Of a stretch of 64,000 nt of DNA, positions 22,899 through 31,770 are shown piece after piece (position 1 is the stretch's first letter; each line of letters opens with the position of its first letter). Under the pieces are notes generated by a model. That model had not been told where the DNA came from, searched no databases, and was given only the letters and a program-made list of their open reading frames with translations. A program made the translations under genes and the position numbers. Origin of the DNA: an uncultured Oscillibacter sp. (GTDB lineage Bacteria > Bacillota > Clostridia > Oscillospirales > Oscillospiraceae); the NCBI GenBank assembly GCA_900544615.1, contig UQVS01000009.1, positions 1-64,000 on the forward strand. The letters are read 5' to 3'.

Positions 22899-23792
22899 AT
22901 GTCACGGGAACTGACGCCACAGGAGATTGCAGAGCGCAGTCTCATCAAAACCTACCGCAAATCCATCTGGAATCCCTTTATTGCCGCAGTGAAGCGGTAT
23001 GAGCTGATTGAGCCGGGGGATAAGATCGCCGTCTGTATCTCCGGCGGCAAGGACTCTGTGGCGCTGGCCAAGCTGATGCAGGAGCTTCAGCGTCATACCG
23101 CCCAGCCCTTTGAACTGGTATTCATGGTGATGGATCCCGGCTACAATTCGGAGAATCGGAAGCTTATTGAGGACAATGCCGCCTTATTGGGGATTCCCAT
23201 CACGATTTTTGACAGCGATATTTTTGATGTTACCGTCAGCGTGGAAAAGAATCCCTGCTATCTCTGTGCCCGGATGCGCCGGGGCTTTCTGTACGCCAAG
23301 GCGCAGGAGCTTGGCTGCAACAAGATCGCCTTGGGTCATCATTTCTCAGACGTAATTGAGACAACGGTTATGGGGCTGTTCTACGGCGGACAGCTTCAGG
23401 CCATGCCGCCGAAACTCCGCAGCAAAAACTTCCCCGGCATGGAGCTGATCCGGCCGCTGTACTGCGTCCATGAGGATGCCATTATCGCATGGAAAAACTA
23501 CAACCACCTGCGGTTTCTTCAATGCGCCTGCCGGTTTACCGAGGAACGGGACGCCGCCGGAGACGGCGTGGGCCAGAGCAAGCGGCAGGAGATCAAATTC
23601 CTGCTGCGGGAACTGAAAAAGACCAATCCCAACATCGAAAAGAGCATCTTTCAGGGGATTAACGGCTTACAGCTGGACACGTTCCCCGGCTTTAAGCACC
23701 ATGGGGTGTTTCATCCTTTCCCGGAATTGTACAATCACCCGGATTGGTTTGCGGGGGAGGGAGAAGCGGAAAAAAATCCGGCGGAATTCTAA
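22899..23792 (+). CDS. TtcA-like tRNA 2-thiolation enzyme (PP-loop ATPase)
   Basis: The product has 297 residues. PP-loop motif SGGKDS is at residues 48-53, Cys pair CYLC at 120-123, and a later CACRF near residue 210. This pattern is typical of the TtcA/TtuA group that adenylates and thiolates tRNA bases using an iron-sulfur cluster. Bacterial TtcA makes 2-thiocytidine 32; Firmicutes members of this length are usually annotated as tRNA 2-thiocytidine biosynthesis proteins, so the exact base is uncertain. It lies 19 nt after cls, probably in the same transcript. Confidence 0.85.
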   Translation: MSRELTPQEIAERSLIKTYRKSIWNPFIAAVKRYELIEPGDKIAVCISGGKDSVALAKLMQELQRHTAQPFELVFMVMDPGYNSENRKLIEDNAALLGIPITIFDSDIFDVTVSVEKNPCYLCARMRRGFLYAKAQELGCNKIALGHHFSDVIETTVMGLFYGGQLQAMPPKLRSKNFPGMELIRPLYCVHEDAIIAWKNYNHLRFLQCACRFTEERDAAGDGVGQSKRQEIKFLLRELKKTNPNIEKSIFQGINGLQLDTFPGFKHHGVFHPFPELYNHPDWFAGEGEAEKNPAEF

Positions 23793-23800
23793 AATAATCC

Positions 23801-23829
23801 TTGCAATTTGACGGATTCTATGGTATTCT
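23801..23829 (+). promoter_or_regulatory. rplS promoter
   Basis: TTGCAA (23801-23806), 17-bp spacer, TATTCT (23824-23829). A ~95-nt untranslated leader follows before rplS. Confidence 0.7.
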
Positions 23830-23931
23830 ATCATGGCTTACAAAGGGTGGTCCTCTGCCGTGCATATGCCAAAAGTGCGTTATTATGCAGGAAAAGCGGC
23901 ACGAACGCCTATTAACAGGAGGAAAAAATCC

Positions 23932-24273
23932 ATGGATCTCATTAAGGAATTGAACAAGGAAGCCCTGCAGAAAGAAATCACCAACGTTCAGGTGGGTGAC
24001 ACCGTCCGTGTCCACGTTAAGGTCAAGGAAGGTTCCCGCGAGCGTATTCAGGTGTTTGAGGGTACCGTCATTGCCAAGAAGCATGGCGGCATCGAGGAGA
24101 CCATCACTGTCCGCCGTATTTCCTATGGCGTTGGCGTGGAGAAGGTGTTCCCCGTCCACTCTCCTTCCATCGACCACATTGAGGTGGTTCGCAATGGTAA
24201 GGTTCGCCGGGCCAAGCTGTATTATCTGCGTAGCCGCGTGGGTAAGGGCGCCAAGGTCAAGGAGAAGCTGTAA
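23932..24273 (+). CDS. rplS: Ribosomal protein L19
   Basis: A 113-residue large-subunit protein. VGDTVRVHVKVKEGSRERIQ, FEGTVIAKKHGGI and the C-terminal KLYYLRSRVGKGAKVKEKL are the L19 signature. The start at 23932 is chosen for AGGAGG upstream and for family length; a frame open further upstream is leader sequence. It has its own promoter and terminator. No trmD/rimM neighbours are present, unlike in many Firmicutes. Confidence 0.96.
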   Translation: MDLIKELNKEALQKEITNVQVGDTVRVHVKVKEGSRERIQVFEGTVIAKKHGGIEETITVRRISYGVGVEKVFPVHSPSIDHIEVVRNGKVRRAKLYYLRSRVGKGAKVKEKL

Positions 24274-24296
24274 GCAGCTTTCAACTGAGCAGGAAA

Positions 24297-24322
24297 AGAG
24301 AGGCATCTGCCTCTCTTTTTTT
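24297..24322 (+). terminator. rplS terminator
   Basis: AGAGGCA-TC-TGCCTCT stem followed by a seven-T run. Confidence 0.9.
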
Positions 24323-24373
24323 GTTGAGCAGGATCCGGGAGCGAAAGAAAATCTCGAACATCTGTTTTTCCTG

Positions 24374-24402
24374 TTGCGGTTTGCCTGTAAATTTGCTATA
24401 CT
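24374..24402 (+). promoter_or_regulatory. ruvC promoter
   Basis: TTGCGG (24374-24379), 17-bp spacer, TATACT (24397-24402). Confidence 0.6.
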
Positions 24403-24432
24403 GATTCTAATTGAGAAGAAAAGGGGAGCATC

Positions 24433-24942
24433 GTGCGGATCTTAGGCATTGACCCTGGCTACGCCACCATCGGCTTCGGCTTGATTGAAGGGGAGCGCGC
24501 ACAATTCCATATGGTGAACTACGGGGCCATCACCACTCCGGCGGGGCTGCCGCTGTCCAAGCGGCTCTACCAGATCGACCGGGATATGGAGGAGCTGATC
24601 GGCCAGCTGAAGCCGGATGTGATCTCCATTGAAGAGCTGTTCTTCAATACCAATATTACCACCGGCATTGCCGTGGCACACGGCCGGGGCGTGCTGCTGT
24701 GCGCCGCAGAGCGGTGCGGCGTGCCGCTGTTTGAGTATACGCCGGGACAGGTGAAGATGGCCGTTACCGGCTATGGCAAGGCGGAAAAGCGGCAGGTCAT
24801 GGATATGACCAAACGGCTTTTGAAACTGGCGAAAACGCCGCGGCCGGATGATGCGGCCGATGCGCTGGCGCTGGCCCTTTGCCACGCAAGGAGTTCTACT
24901 TCACGGCTCCCGCAGATCAAGCCGGAGAAGGAAACTGTATAA
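24433..24942 (+). CDS. ruvC: Holliday junction resolvase RuvC
   Basis: A 169-residue endonuclease that cuts Holliday junctions. Catalytic acids are visible: Asp7 in LGIDPGYATIGFG, Glu67/68 in ISIEELFFN, and the C-terminal pair in PRPDDAADALALAL. It starts at a GTG (24433) with GGGGAG upstream. It heads the ruvC-ruvA-ruvB operon. Confidence 0.95.
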   Translation: MRILGIDPGYATIGFGLIEGERAQFHMVNYGAITTPAGLPLSKRLYQIDRDMEELIGQLKPDVISIEELFFNTNITTGIAVAHGRGVLLCAAERCGVPLFEYTPGQVKMAVTGYGKAEKRQVMDMTKRLLKLAKTPRPDDAADALALALCHARSSTSRLPQIKPEKETV

Positions 24943-24954
24943 GGAGAATACCAT

Positions 24955-25560
24955 ATGTTTTACTATCTGGACGGCACGGTGGCCGAGATCCTGCCGGGAC
25001 TGGCCGTGATCGACTGCGGCGGCGTTGGATACGCCTGCATGACCACCAACAATACCCTGTCTCAGCTGAAAAAAGGGGAGAAGAAAAAGCTCTATACCTA
25101 CCTGAACGTAGGGGAGAGTGTGTTTGACCTGTACGGCTTTGCCAGCCAGAATGAGCTGAACAGCTTCAAGCTGCTGCTGAGCGTGTCCGGCGTAGGGCCC
25201 AAGGCGGCGCTGGCGATTTTGTCCGCCAACACGCCGGAGGGACTGGCCATGGCCGTCGTCACAGAGGACGCCAAGTCCCTGACGGCGGCGCAGGGTATCG
25301 GCAGGAAGATCGCCCAGCGGATCATTCTGGAACTGAAGGATAAAATGGCCAAGGAGACCGCTGCCGGACTGGACTTTTCCGGCGGCAAGGGCGCTGCGGC
25401 GCCCGCCGTGTTTACCAGCAAGGCCTCGGAGGCTGCTGCGGCGCTGACTGTGCTGGGCTACTCCACGCAGGAGGTGCAGATGGCCCTCAAGGGCGTGGAC
25501 GTGGAAACCCTGCCGCTGGAGGAGATTATCCGCCAGAGCCTGAAAAAGATGGTGAAATAA
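24955..25560 (+). CDS. ruvA: Holliday junction branch-migration protein RuvA
   Basis: The product has 201 residues. An OB-fold N-terminal domain (MFYYLDGTVAEILPGLAVID) is followed by tandem helix-hairpin-helix motifs (LLLSVSGVGPKAALAIL, AAQGIGRKIAQRIILELKDK) and a C-terminal UBA-like domain that contacts RuvB. It lies 12 nt after ruvC. Confidence 0.96.
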   Translation: MFYYLDGTVAEILPGLAVIDCGGVGYACMTTNNTLSQLKKGEKKKLYTYLNVGESVFDLYGFASQNELNSFKLLLSVSGVGPKAALAILSANTPEGLAMAVVTEDAKSLTAAQGIGRKIAQRIILELKDKMAKETAAGLDFSGGKGAAAPAVFTSKASEAAAALTVLGYSTQEVQMALKGVDVETLPLEEIIRQSLKKMVK

Positions 25561-25629
25561 TGGCCGGGCGGATGCCGATCCGGCGGCGTGCATCCAGCAA
25601 ATGAATTTGACAGCATAGGAAGTGACGCT

Positions 25630-26691
25630 GTGAGCATTGATTTTGGAAACGATATTTACGAGGAGCCCATCGTGGCCAAGACCTTCTTGGCGGAGGACGC
25701 TCAGGAATCCTCTCTGCGGCCCAAGACTCTGGCGGAGTACATCGGTCAGGAAAAGGCCAAGGAGAATCTGAGCATTTTTATTCAGGCGGCCCGGAAGCGG
25801 CAGGAATCTCTGGATCATGTGCTGCTCCACGGGCCTCCGGGTCTGGGCAAGACCACGCTGGCGGGGATCATCGCGCAGGAGATGGGGGTCAATATCCGCA
25901 TCACCTCCGGCCCGGCCATTGAAAAGCCGGGGGATCTGGCGGCGCTGCTGACCAATCTCAACGAGGGGGATATCCTGTTTGTGGACGAGATCCATCGGCT
26001 GAACCGCTCGGTGGAGGAGATCCTGTACCCCGCTATGGAGGACTATGCGCTGGATATCATTGTGGGGAAGGGGCCGTCTGCCAACTCCATCCGGCTGGAT
26101 CTGCCCCACTTTACCCTGATCGGAGCCACCACGCGGGCAGGCCAGCTTTCGGCCCCTCTGCGGGACCGTTTCGGCGTGACGCTGCGGCTGGAACTCTACA
26201 CTCCAGAGGAGCTGGCGAAGATCGTTACCCGCTCCGCAGGCATTCTGAACTGCGACATCGTGCCGGAGGGGGCTTATGAGATCGCCCGCCGCAGCCGGGG
26301 GACGCCCCGGATCGCCAACCGAATGCTCCGCCGGGTACGGGATTTTGCCGACGTGAAGGCTGACGGCGTGATCACCAAGGCGGTTGCGGACGAAGCCCTC
26401 TGCGCGCTGGAGATCGACTATCTTGGCCTCGACCCGGTGGATCGGCGGATGATGGCGGCCATCATTGACAATTACAATGGTGGCCCGGTGGGGCTGGAGA
26501 CGCTGGCAGCCACCATCGGTGAGGAATCCGTCACGCTGGAGGACGTCTATGAGCCGTACCTCATGCAGCTGGGCTTCCTGACCCGGACGCCGCGGGGGCG
26601 GTGCGTGACCCAGAAAGCCTATCAGCATCTGCATAAACCGATTCCCGGCGGAAGCGTGAAGGAACCGCTGATGGATCAGCTGACCTTTTGA
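25630..26691 (+). CDS. ruvB: Holliday junction helicase RuvB
   Basis: A 353-residue AAA+ motor of branch migration. Walker A GPPGLGKTT is at residues 68-76, Walker B LFVDEIHRL follows, as do sensor and arginine-finger segments (GATTRAG, LRDRFG) and a C-terminal winged helix. I chose the GTG at 25630, which has AGGAAG 7 nt upstream and yields the usual RuvB N-terminus; an in-frame GTG at 25588 would add 14 residues without a ribosome site. Confidence 0.95.
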   Translation: MSIDFGNDIYEEPIVAKTFLAEDAQESSLRPKTLAEYIGQEKAKENLSIFIQAARKRQESLDHVLLHGPPGLGKTTLAGIIAQEMGVNIRITSGPAIEKPGDLAALLTNLNEGDILFVDEIHRLNRSVEEILYPAMEDYALDIIVGKGPSANSIRLDLPHFTLIGATTRAGQLSAPLRDRFGVTLRLELYTPEELAKIVTRSAGILNCDIVPEGAYEIARRSRGTPRIANRMLRRVRDFADVKADGVITKAVADEALCALEIDYLGLDPVDRRMMAAIIDNYNGGPVGLETLAATIGEESVTLEDVYEPYLMQLGFLTRTPRGRCVTQKAYQHLHKPIPGGSVKEPLMDQLTF

Positions 26692-26787
26692 ATGAGATGC
26701 TTTTGGTAGAAAACGGTCAAGCAAACGTTTCCTTTTATAAATTGCCTAAAAACTTCACAGTCATTTAAAGAATTTTCTATATTTTGC

Positions 26788-26817
26788 TTGACATTTCACT
26801 CAGAAAACAGGTATAAT
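26788..26817 (+). promoter_or_regulatory. Promoter of the sigH-like gene
   Basis: TTGACA (26788-26793), 18-bp spacer, TATAAT (26812-26817). Both hexamers are perfect. Transcription should begin at about 26823-26825, on the ATG itself. Confidence 0.85.
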
Positions 26818-26822
26818 ACAAT

Positions 26823-27464
26823 ATGTGCAAAGTTCCGAATGAAAATTTGAATTCCGCAGATAACCTGACCGATGAAAGCCTGTGCCGTATGGTCGCCTCC
26901 GGCGACCGGCGGGCGGAGGAGATTCTGGTTTCCCGGTATACCCGGTTGGTTCGCACCTGCGCCCGGCCTTATTTTCTGGCTGGCGGCGACAGTGAGGATC
27001 TGACGCAGGAGGGAATGCTGGGGCTGCTCAAGGCTGTGCGGGAATTCAACGGGGACAAGGATGCCTCCTTTCGGACGTTTGCCGAAATCTGCATACGAAG
27101 TCGACTGTATTCCGCCCTGCGTTCCGCAGGCCGGGAAAAGCATCAGGTTCTGAACCAGTCGGTTTCTCTGGATACTCCCGATTTTGACAGCAATTCCTAC
27201 ACCTCTGGCACCAATCATCTGGCGCAGCGCGACCCTGAAGATGCCCTTATCGACAGGGAATACACGGCAGCCCTCTTATCCGGTGTCCGGAAACAGTTGT
27301 CCGAATTTGAAGCAAAGATCTTGGGGTACTATCTGAATGGACTTTCCTGCGGCGAGATCGCACAGGAAGTGGGGCGTCCTCCCAAGTCCGTGGACAACGC
27401 TGTGCAGCGTATTCGACGCAAGGTGGCACAGCAAATTCTTTCCGGCGAATTCAGCTCGCGCTGA
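26823..27464 (+). CDS. SigH-like RNA polymerase sigma factor
   Basis: The product has 213 residues. Region 2 (DLTQEGMLGLLKAVREFNGD, then SFRTFAEICIRSRLYSALRS) and region 4 (LSEFEAKILGYYLNGLSCGE, IAQEVGRPPKSVDNAVQRIR) match the Spo0H/SigH family, which drives early sporulation and competence genes. No ribosome-binding site precedes the ATG, and the -10 box ends 5 bases before it, so the mRNA is probably leaderless. The only in-frame alternative nearby is a TTG at 26847, also without a ribosome site. Confidence 0.87.
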   Translation: MCKVPNENLNSADNLTDESLCRMVASGDRRAEEILVSRYTRLVRTCARPYFLAGGDSEDLTQEGMLGLLKAVREFNGDKDASFRTFAEICIRSRLYSALRSAGREKHQVLNQSVSLDTPDFDSNSYTSGTNHLAQRDPEDALIDREYTAALLSGVRKQLSEFEAKILGYYLNGLSCGEIAQEVGRPPKSVDNAVQRIRRKVAQQILSGEFSSR

Positions 27465-27502
27465 ACGCAATATATTTTTCTTTTCAAAGAGAGGGTAAAA
27501 TC

Positions 27503-27781
27503 ATGTACGAAGACAAGACCTTAGTGTGCAAAGAGTGTGGCCAGGAGTTCGTGTTCACCGCCGGTGAGCAGGAGTTCTATGCTGAGCGCGGCTTCCAGAA
27601 CGAGCCCCAGCGCTGCAAGGCCTGCCGTGACGCTCGCAAGAACGCTGCCCGCGGTCCCCGCGAGTATTTCACCGCTGTTTGTGCAGCCTGCGGCGGCGAG
27701 GCCAAGGTTCCCTTTGAGCCCAAGTCCGACCGTCCGGTCTATTGCAGCGAGTGCTTCGCCAAGATGCGTGAGCAGGGCTAA
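27503..27781 (+). CDS. Zinc-ribbon domain protein
   Basis: A 92-residue protein with two zinc-binding units: CKECGQEF with CKACRDARK, and CAACGGEAKVPF with CSECFAKM. The pattern is that of the small probable zinc-binding proteins common in Oscillospiraceae and other Clostridia, with an F-YAERGF segment between the first knuckles. Codon use is of the highly expressed type (CGC, AAG, CCC), so it is probably abundant. Function unknown. Confidence 0.85.
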   Translation: MYEDKTLVCKECGQEFVFTAGEQEFYAERGFQNEPQRCKACRDARKNAARGPREYFTAVCAACGGEAKVPFEPKSDRPVYCSECFAKMREQG

Positions 27782-27813
27782 TTGAACGATTTTTCGTTTT
27801 TGTCTCTTGCAAT

Positions 27814-27848
27814 AAAAAGCGGCGCCTGTTTTCAGGCGCCGCTTTTGT
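27814..27848. terminator. Bidirectional terminator
   Basis: AAAAAGCGGCGCCTG pairs with CAGGCGCCGCTTTT around a TTTT loop. A-run on one side and T-run on the other allow it to serve both the zinc-ribbon gene and the convergent DUF6179 gene. Confidence 0.93.
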
Positions 27849-27861
27849 CATCTGTCGATCT

Positions 27862-28754
27862 CTACAGGGAGAGAAACAGGTGTGCGGTTGTTCCGCCTTG
27901 CAGCGCAGCGCGCAGCCGCGGAAGCAGGTTCTGCGCGGTGGTCTGCGTATGGAGCAGCAGCGCCGGTGGGAGTTCCAGCGCAGAGCAGAGAGTAGCTGCC
28001 CCGGCGGAAAGTGTATCCGCAAGCGTCTTTCTCGACAACCCGGTAAGGCGGTTTTCCAACTTCTGCCACCGGGAAGCGGGATTGGACAGAGTGCGGGGAT
28101 CATCTCCCAGAATAGCCAGCCCCAGAGCGTTGACGGCCACCGGCTCATAGAGGTTGATTAACAGATTCCGGTAGTCGGGGCAGCTCTGTTCCAGTACGGC
28201 TCGGATCAGGACAGGATCGAAGCAGTCCAGAAAAGCCTGCTCCAGACACAGCCGCCGGAGCCACTCGTTCACATAGTCCACGCCACGCAGCGCTTCCGAT
28301 ACCGGCTGGGACAGCTGGTGTCGATGTCGCAGGGGATCTCCTGTGCGAAAAAGTGAAAATCCCAGCGCTTTGAAAAGCTTTTCAGGCTGTTCAGCGTGTC
28401 TGACAGGGAACGGTTTTCTATATGCGGCCGGGATGCCAGCGCGGTTTGCAGCAGATGCTGAGAGAGCGTCAGTTTTTGGGAAAGGCGGCGCTGCCCCTGA
28501 CGGAAATCTGTGTGCAGATCTGTCGAAAGCAGGACTGCCGGATTTCGGCCAGCGCCTAAGGTCAGCAAAATGGATTCCGCCAGTGCGGCTGCCGTTTCCG
28601 CAGGCAGGGAGGTACTGTCCGGGGCATAGAGCCGGGCCTGCTGCTTCAGAAGCCCCCACAGGGCTTCCTGGGCGCACAGAGTGTCCTCCGGCGAAAGGGA
28701 CGGAAATAGGGGAGTCAGATCAAAAGGCGTGGCCGTCGTTCCTTTCTGCGGCAT
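27862..28754 (-). pseudogene. DUF6179-type gene with a one-base deletion
   Basis: Read on the minus strand from an ATG at 28754. The first frame runs to FFAQEIPCDID and then becomes out-of-frame sequence ending at 28269. The expected continuation (QLSQPVSEALRGVDYVNEWL, then LLINLYEPVAVNALG) resumes in the next frame and runs to 27862. Insertion of one base near 28319 would restore DID-Y-QLSQ, so a single base is missing in the assembled sequence. It follows the DUF6323-type gene with a 35-bp overlap, as in other Oscillospiraceae. It may be a true mutation or a sequencing error. Function unknown. Confidence 0.75.
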
Positions 28755-29151
28755 TGCGGAGAAACCGGATGGGTTCCGTGGATGCCAGTGCTTCCAGCGA
28801 GCCGCCAACGGTTTGGAATCGGGCTGCCATGGCGGCGATGAGGGCGTCATCCCCAACCAGATCCCGCGTTTCATTCTTCAAGGAGTAGAAAATCGTTGTC
28901 AGCTCTGCCAGTGTGCCGGCCCAGTCGGCCGGCTGGATATAGGGAGAGCCGCAGAAAGCGTCTGCCAGTTTTTTCAGGCCACCGCCGCCGAAATCAATAC
29001 GCCCGGTATCCCGCAGAGCCGCCGCCTGATGCTGTGCCAGCATGACGGCCTGCCGGGGGGAAAGGACCATGCCGAATTGCTCCCAGACCCGGCAGCCCGC
29101 AATCAATTCTCCGGCAGCGGCGGGGAGATTGGAAAGCTTCATGTTGATCAC
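28720..29151 (-). CDS. DUF6323-family protein
   Basis: A 143-residue soluble helical protein. LSPRQAVMLAQHQAAALRDT, GRIDFGGGGLKKLADAFCGS and FYSLKNETRDLVGDDALIAA fit the DUF6323 family as I remember it, which sits beside DUF6179 in Oscillospiraceae. The alternative start four codons in (MKLSN) is equally possible; GAGGTGATCAACATG places a ribosome site before it. Function unknown. Confidence 0.7.
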   Translation of the reverse strand: MINMKLSNLPAAAGELIAGCRVWEQFGMVLSPRQAVMLAQHQAAALRDTGRIDFGGGGLKKLADAFCGSPYIQPADWAGTLAELTTIFYSLKNETRDLVGDDALIAAMAARFQTVGGSLEALASTEPIRFLRNAAERNDGHAF

Positions 29152-29192
29152 CTCGGATATTTCTTACACCTGCGGCGATTCCAGAACAAGTC

Positions 29193-29221
29193 TTGAATTT
29201 TTTCGGAATTTGTGGTAATAT
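29193..29221 (+). promoter_or_regulatory. mrnC promoter
   Basis: TTGAAT (29193-29198), 17-bp spacer, TAATAT (29216-29221). A short GATTTGCC-ACG-GCAAATC hairpin lies between it and the gene. Confidence 0.7.
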
Positions 29222-29281
29222 AAAAACGGAAAATTAAAAGATTTGCCACGGCAAATCTTTTTTTCATGTAAGGAGAGCGCA

Positions 29282-29695
29282 ATGGAAAACCATTTTGAAA
29301 TCCGCATGACAGAGGATCAGCTGCGGGGGATCAGCTCCATCGGACTGGCGCACATGGGAGACGCCGTATTTGAGCTTCTGGTGCGGGGCTGGCTGTGCCA
29401 GCATGGTAAGGCCACCGGTAAGGGACTTCATCAGGCGACCATCCAGCTGGTGCGGGCAGAGCATCAGGCGGCGTGCGCCGAAAAGATCCTTCCTCTGCTG
29501 ACGGAGGCGGAGCTTGCTGTGTTCCGCCGGGGCCGCAACGCGCAGGTACACTCCGTCCCACAGCACGCCAGCCGCGCTCAGTACGGTACGGCCACGGCGC
29601 TGGAGGCCCTGTTCGGCTGGCTGTACCTCAGCGGACAGCGGCAGCGGGCCAGCGACCTTTTTGAGACGATGATGGAGGATGAAGTATGCCGTTAG
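29282..29695 (+). CDS. mrnC: Mini-ribonuclease III
   Basis: A 137-residue stand-alone RNase III catalytic domain without a double-stranded-RNA-binding domain. SIGLAHMGDAVFELLVRGWL holds the catalytic acid region, and YGTATALEALFGWLYLSG the second. Mini-III matures 23S rRNA in Gram-positive bacteria. ATG 29282 follows AAGGAGAG. It overlaps the next gene by 10 bases. Confidence 0.94.
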   Translation: MENHFEIRMTEDQLRGISSIGLAHMGDAVFELLVRGWLCQHGKATGKGLHQATIQLVRAEHQAACAEKILPLLTEAELAVFRRGRNAQVHSVPQHASRAQYGTATALEALFGWLYLSGQRQRASDLFETMMEDEVCR

Positions 29696-31440
29696 ACGCC
29701 GTATCCCTGCGGGCCGTTGTAGAAGAGCTGCGGCCCCAGCTTCTGAATCTGCGAATCGACAAGGTGCAGCAGCCGGCACGGGATCAGGTGATCCTGCTGC
29801 TGCGGGGCAGCAGGCGTCTGCTGCTGAACGCCGGGGCCAATGCGCCCCGCCTTCAGCTGACGGAGCTGCCGCGGGACAATCCGGCGGAGCCGCCTATGTT
29901 CTGTATGCTGCTGCGGAAGCATCTGGTAGGCGCACGGGTGGCGGATATCATCCAGCCGGGATTGGAGCGGCTGGTGCGGATCGAACTGGATGTGACCGAC
30001 GATTTCGGCCAGCCGGGACACCGGACGCTGGTGCTGGAGGCCATGGGACGGCGCTCCAACCTGATCCTGCTGGACGGCGAAGGCCGGGTCATTGACTGTA
30101 TGCGGCGGGTGGACGCGGAGATGTCCGCCGCCCGGCAGGTTCTGCCGGGACTGTTCTATGAGCAGCCGGCTTCCACCGGGCGGCTGCCGTTTCTGGAGGA
30201 GACGGAGGAGGGCTTTGGGGAGAAGCTGGCGCAGGCCAATCCGGAAGTACAGCTGGATCGCTTCCTGCTGGATGCGTACTTTGGCATTTCCCCCCTGATG
30301 GCAAGAGAACTGGCATTCCGCGCCTGCGGAGAAACGGATGGGCGGCTCTGCAATCTGGACGAAGCCGCAAGAGAACGCTTTCGGACTGCTTTCTTCCAGT
30401 TTTCAAATGATGTAAAGGAAAAACGTTTCACACCGATCATCCTGAAGCGTGCCGGAGTTCCCTTTGAATTTTCCGCACTGCCGGTGCATCAATACGGCCC
30501 GGCGGCAGAGGCGGAAGCCTTTGAGAGCTTTTCCGCGCTGCTGGACAGCTTCTACGAGGCGAAGGAAAAGCAGGAGCGCGTGCGGCAGCGGGGAGCGGAG
30601 CTGATCCGCACGGCCACCACTGCACGGGACCGGGTGCGGCGAAAGCTGGCCTTACAGGAGAAAGACTATGCCGCCACGCAGGAGCGGGACGCCCTGCGGC
30701 TGTCCGGCGACCTCATCACCGCAAACCTCTACCGCATGGAGCGGGGGCAGAGCAAGCTGACCTGCCAGAACTACTACGATGAAAATCTGGCGGAGGTGAC
30801 GATCCCGCTGGATCCGCTGCTGACGCCGCAGCAGAACGCCGCCAAGTATTACAAGCGCTACACGAAAGCCAAGACTGCGGAGAAATATCTCCGGGAGCAG
30901 ATGGCGCTGGCCCGCCGGGATCTTGCGTATCTGGAAAGCATTTTGCAGGAGATCAATCAGGCAGAATCGGAACAGGATTTTCTGGACATACGCAGCGAGA
31001 TGCGGGACGCCGGTTTTATCCGCAAGCAGGGGAAGAAAGTGCCGCAGCGGCCCTCAAAGCCCCGTGAATTCCGAACGTCTGGCGGATTCCGGGTGCTGGT
31101 GGGGCGGAACAACCGTCAGAACGACAAGCTGACGCTGAAGGACGCCGATTACCGGGACCTCTGGTTCCACGTCCAGAAGCTCCATGGCTCCCATGTGATC
31201 CTCTGCACCGCCGGGCAGGAGCCGGGAGATCAGGATATCACGGAGGCCGCCATGCTGGCCGCATACTATTCTCAGGGCAAGGACAGCGGCAATGTGCCGG
31301 TGGACTGCACACAGGTGAAAAATGTGAAGAAGCCTGCCGGGGCGCGTCCCGGCATGGTGATCTATACCACCTTCCGCACCGTGAACGTCACGCCGGAGGA
31401 AGCGCTGGTCAAGCAGCTGCAAACAGAAAAAAGAGCATAG
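29686..31440 (+). CDS. rqcH: RqcH (NFACT family, ribosome quality control)
   Basis: A 584-residue protein. NFACT-N is at ~5-200 (PLDAVSLRAVVEELRPQLLN at the very start), followed by a long coiled coil at ~285-430 and an NFACT-R domain at ~460-570 (VGRNNRQNDKLTLKDADYRD, LWFHVQKLHGSHVIL). RqcH binds stalled 50S subunits and adds Ala tails to nascent chains; older annotations call it a fibronectin-binding protein. Coupled to mrnC by a 10-base overlap. Confidence 0.93.
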   Translation: MPLDAVSLRAVVEELRPQLLNLRIDKVQQPARDQVILLLRGSRRLLLNAGANAPRLQLTELPRDNPAEPPMFCMLLRKHLVGARVADIIQPGLERLVRIELDVTDDFGQPGHRTLVLEAMGRRSNLILLDGEGRVIDCMRRVDAEMSAARQVLPGLFYEQPASTGRLPFLEETEEGFGEKLAQANPEVQLDRFLLDAYFGISPLMARELAFRACGETDGRLCNLDEAARERFRTAFFQFSNDVKEKRFTPIILKRAGVPFEFSALPVHQYGPAAEAEAFESFSALLDSFYEAKEKQERVRQRGAELIRTATTARDRVRRKLALQEKDYAATQERDALRLSGDLITANLYRMERGQSKLTCQNYYDENLAEVTIPLDPLLTPQQNAAKYYKRYTKAKTAEKYLREQMALARRDLAYLESILQEINQAESEQDFLDIRSEMRDAGFIRKQGKKVPQRPSKPREFRTSGGFRVLVGRNNRQNDKLTLKDADYRDLWFHVQKLHGSHVILCTAGQEPGDQDITEAAMLAAYYSQGKDSGNVPVDCTQVKNVKKPAGARPGMVIYTTFRTVNVTPEEALVKQLQTEKRA

Positions 31441-31470
31441 AAAAAGAGCGCCTGCGGGCGCTCTTTTTTT
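31441..31470. terminator. Bidirectional terminator
   Basis: AAAGAGCGCC-TGCG-GGCGCTCTTT with a T-run on the + side and an A-run before it. Shared by rqcH and the convergent DUF378 gene. Confidence 0.92.
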
Positions 31471-31480
31471 GCGGGAAAGT

Positions 31481-31705
31481 TTAGGCCGTATGGGGCGCCT
31501 GACCGGTGCTGTCCTCGGTGTCCCGGAAGAGCAGCGTGATGCACCACAGACCTGCCAGCCCCACAAGGGCATAGATGATCCGGGAGAGAATGGCCATCTG
31601 GCCGCCAAAGAGAAAGGCAACGGTGTCAAAGCCGAACAGCCCCACGCCGCCCCAGTTCAGCGCGCCGACGATCACCAGAATCAGCGCAATTTTGTCAACG
31701 ATCAT
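31481..31705 (-). CDS. DUF378 membrane protein
   Basis: The product has 74 residues. Two membrane segments (IALILVIVGALNWGGVGLFG and ~40-60) match DUF378 (YuzA-like), with the conserved ALNWGGVGLFGFD. An AGGAGGT ribosome site precedes the ATG. Function unknown. Confidence 0.9.
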   Translation of the reverse strand: MIVDKIALILVIVGALNWGGVGLFGFDTVAFLFGGQMAILSRIIYALVGLAGLWCITLLFRDTEDSTGQAPHTA

Positions 31706-31770
31706 GTTCTACCTCCTGTGATCTGTGAACTGCCCATAGTTTGCCGTGGATTCCGAAATCTATTCATGAC

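Noticed and set aside
25588..25629. Earlier GTG start for ruvB
   Set aside because: No ribosome site; the GTG at 25630 has one and gives the normal RuvB N-terminus.
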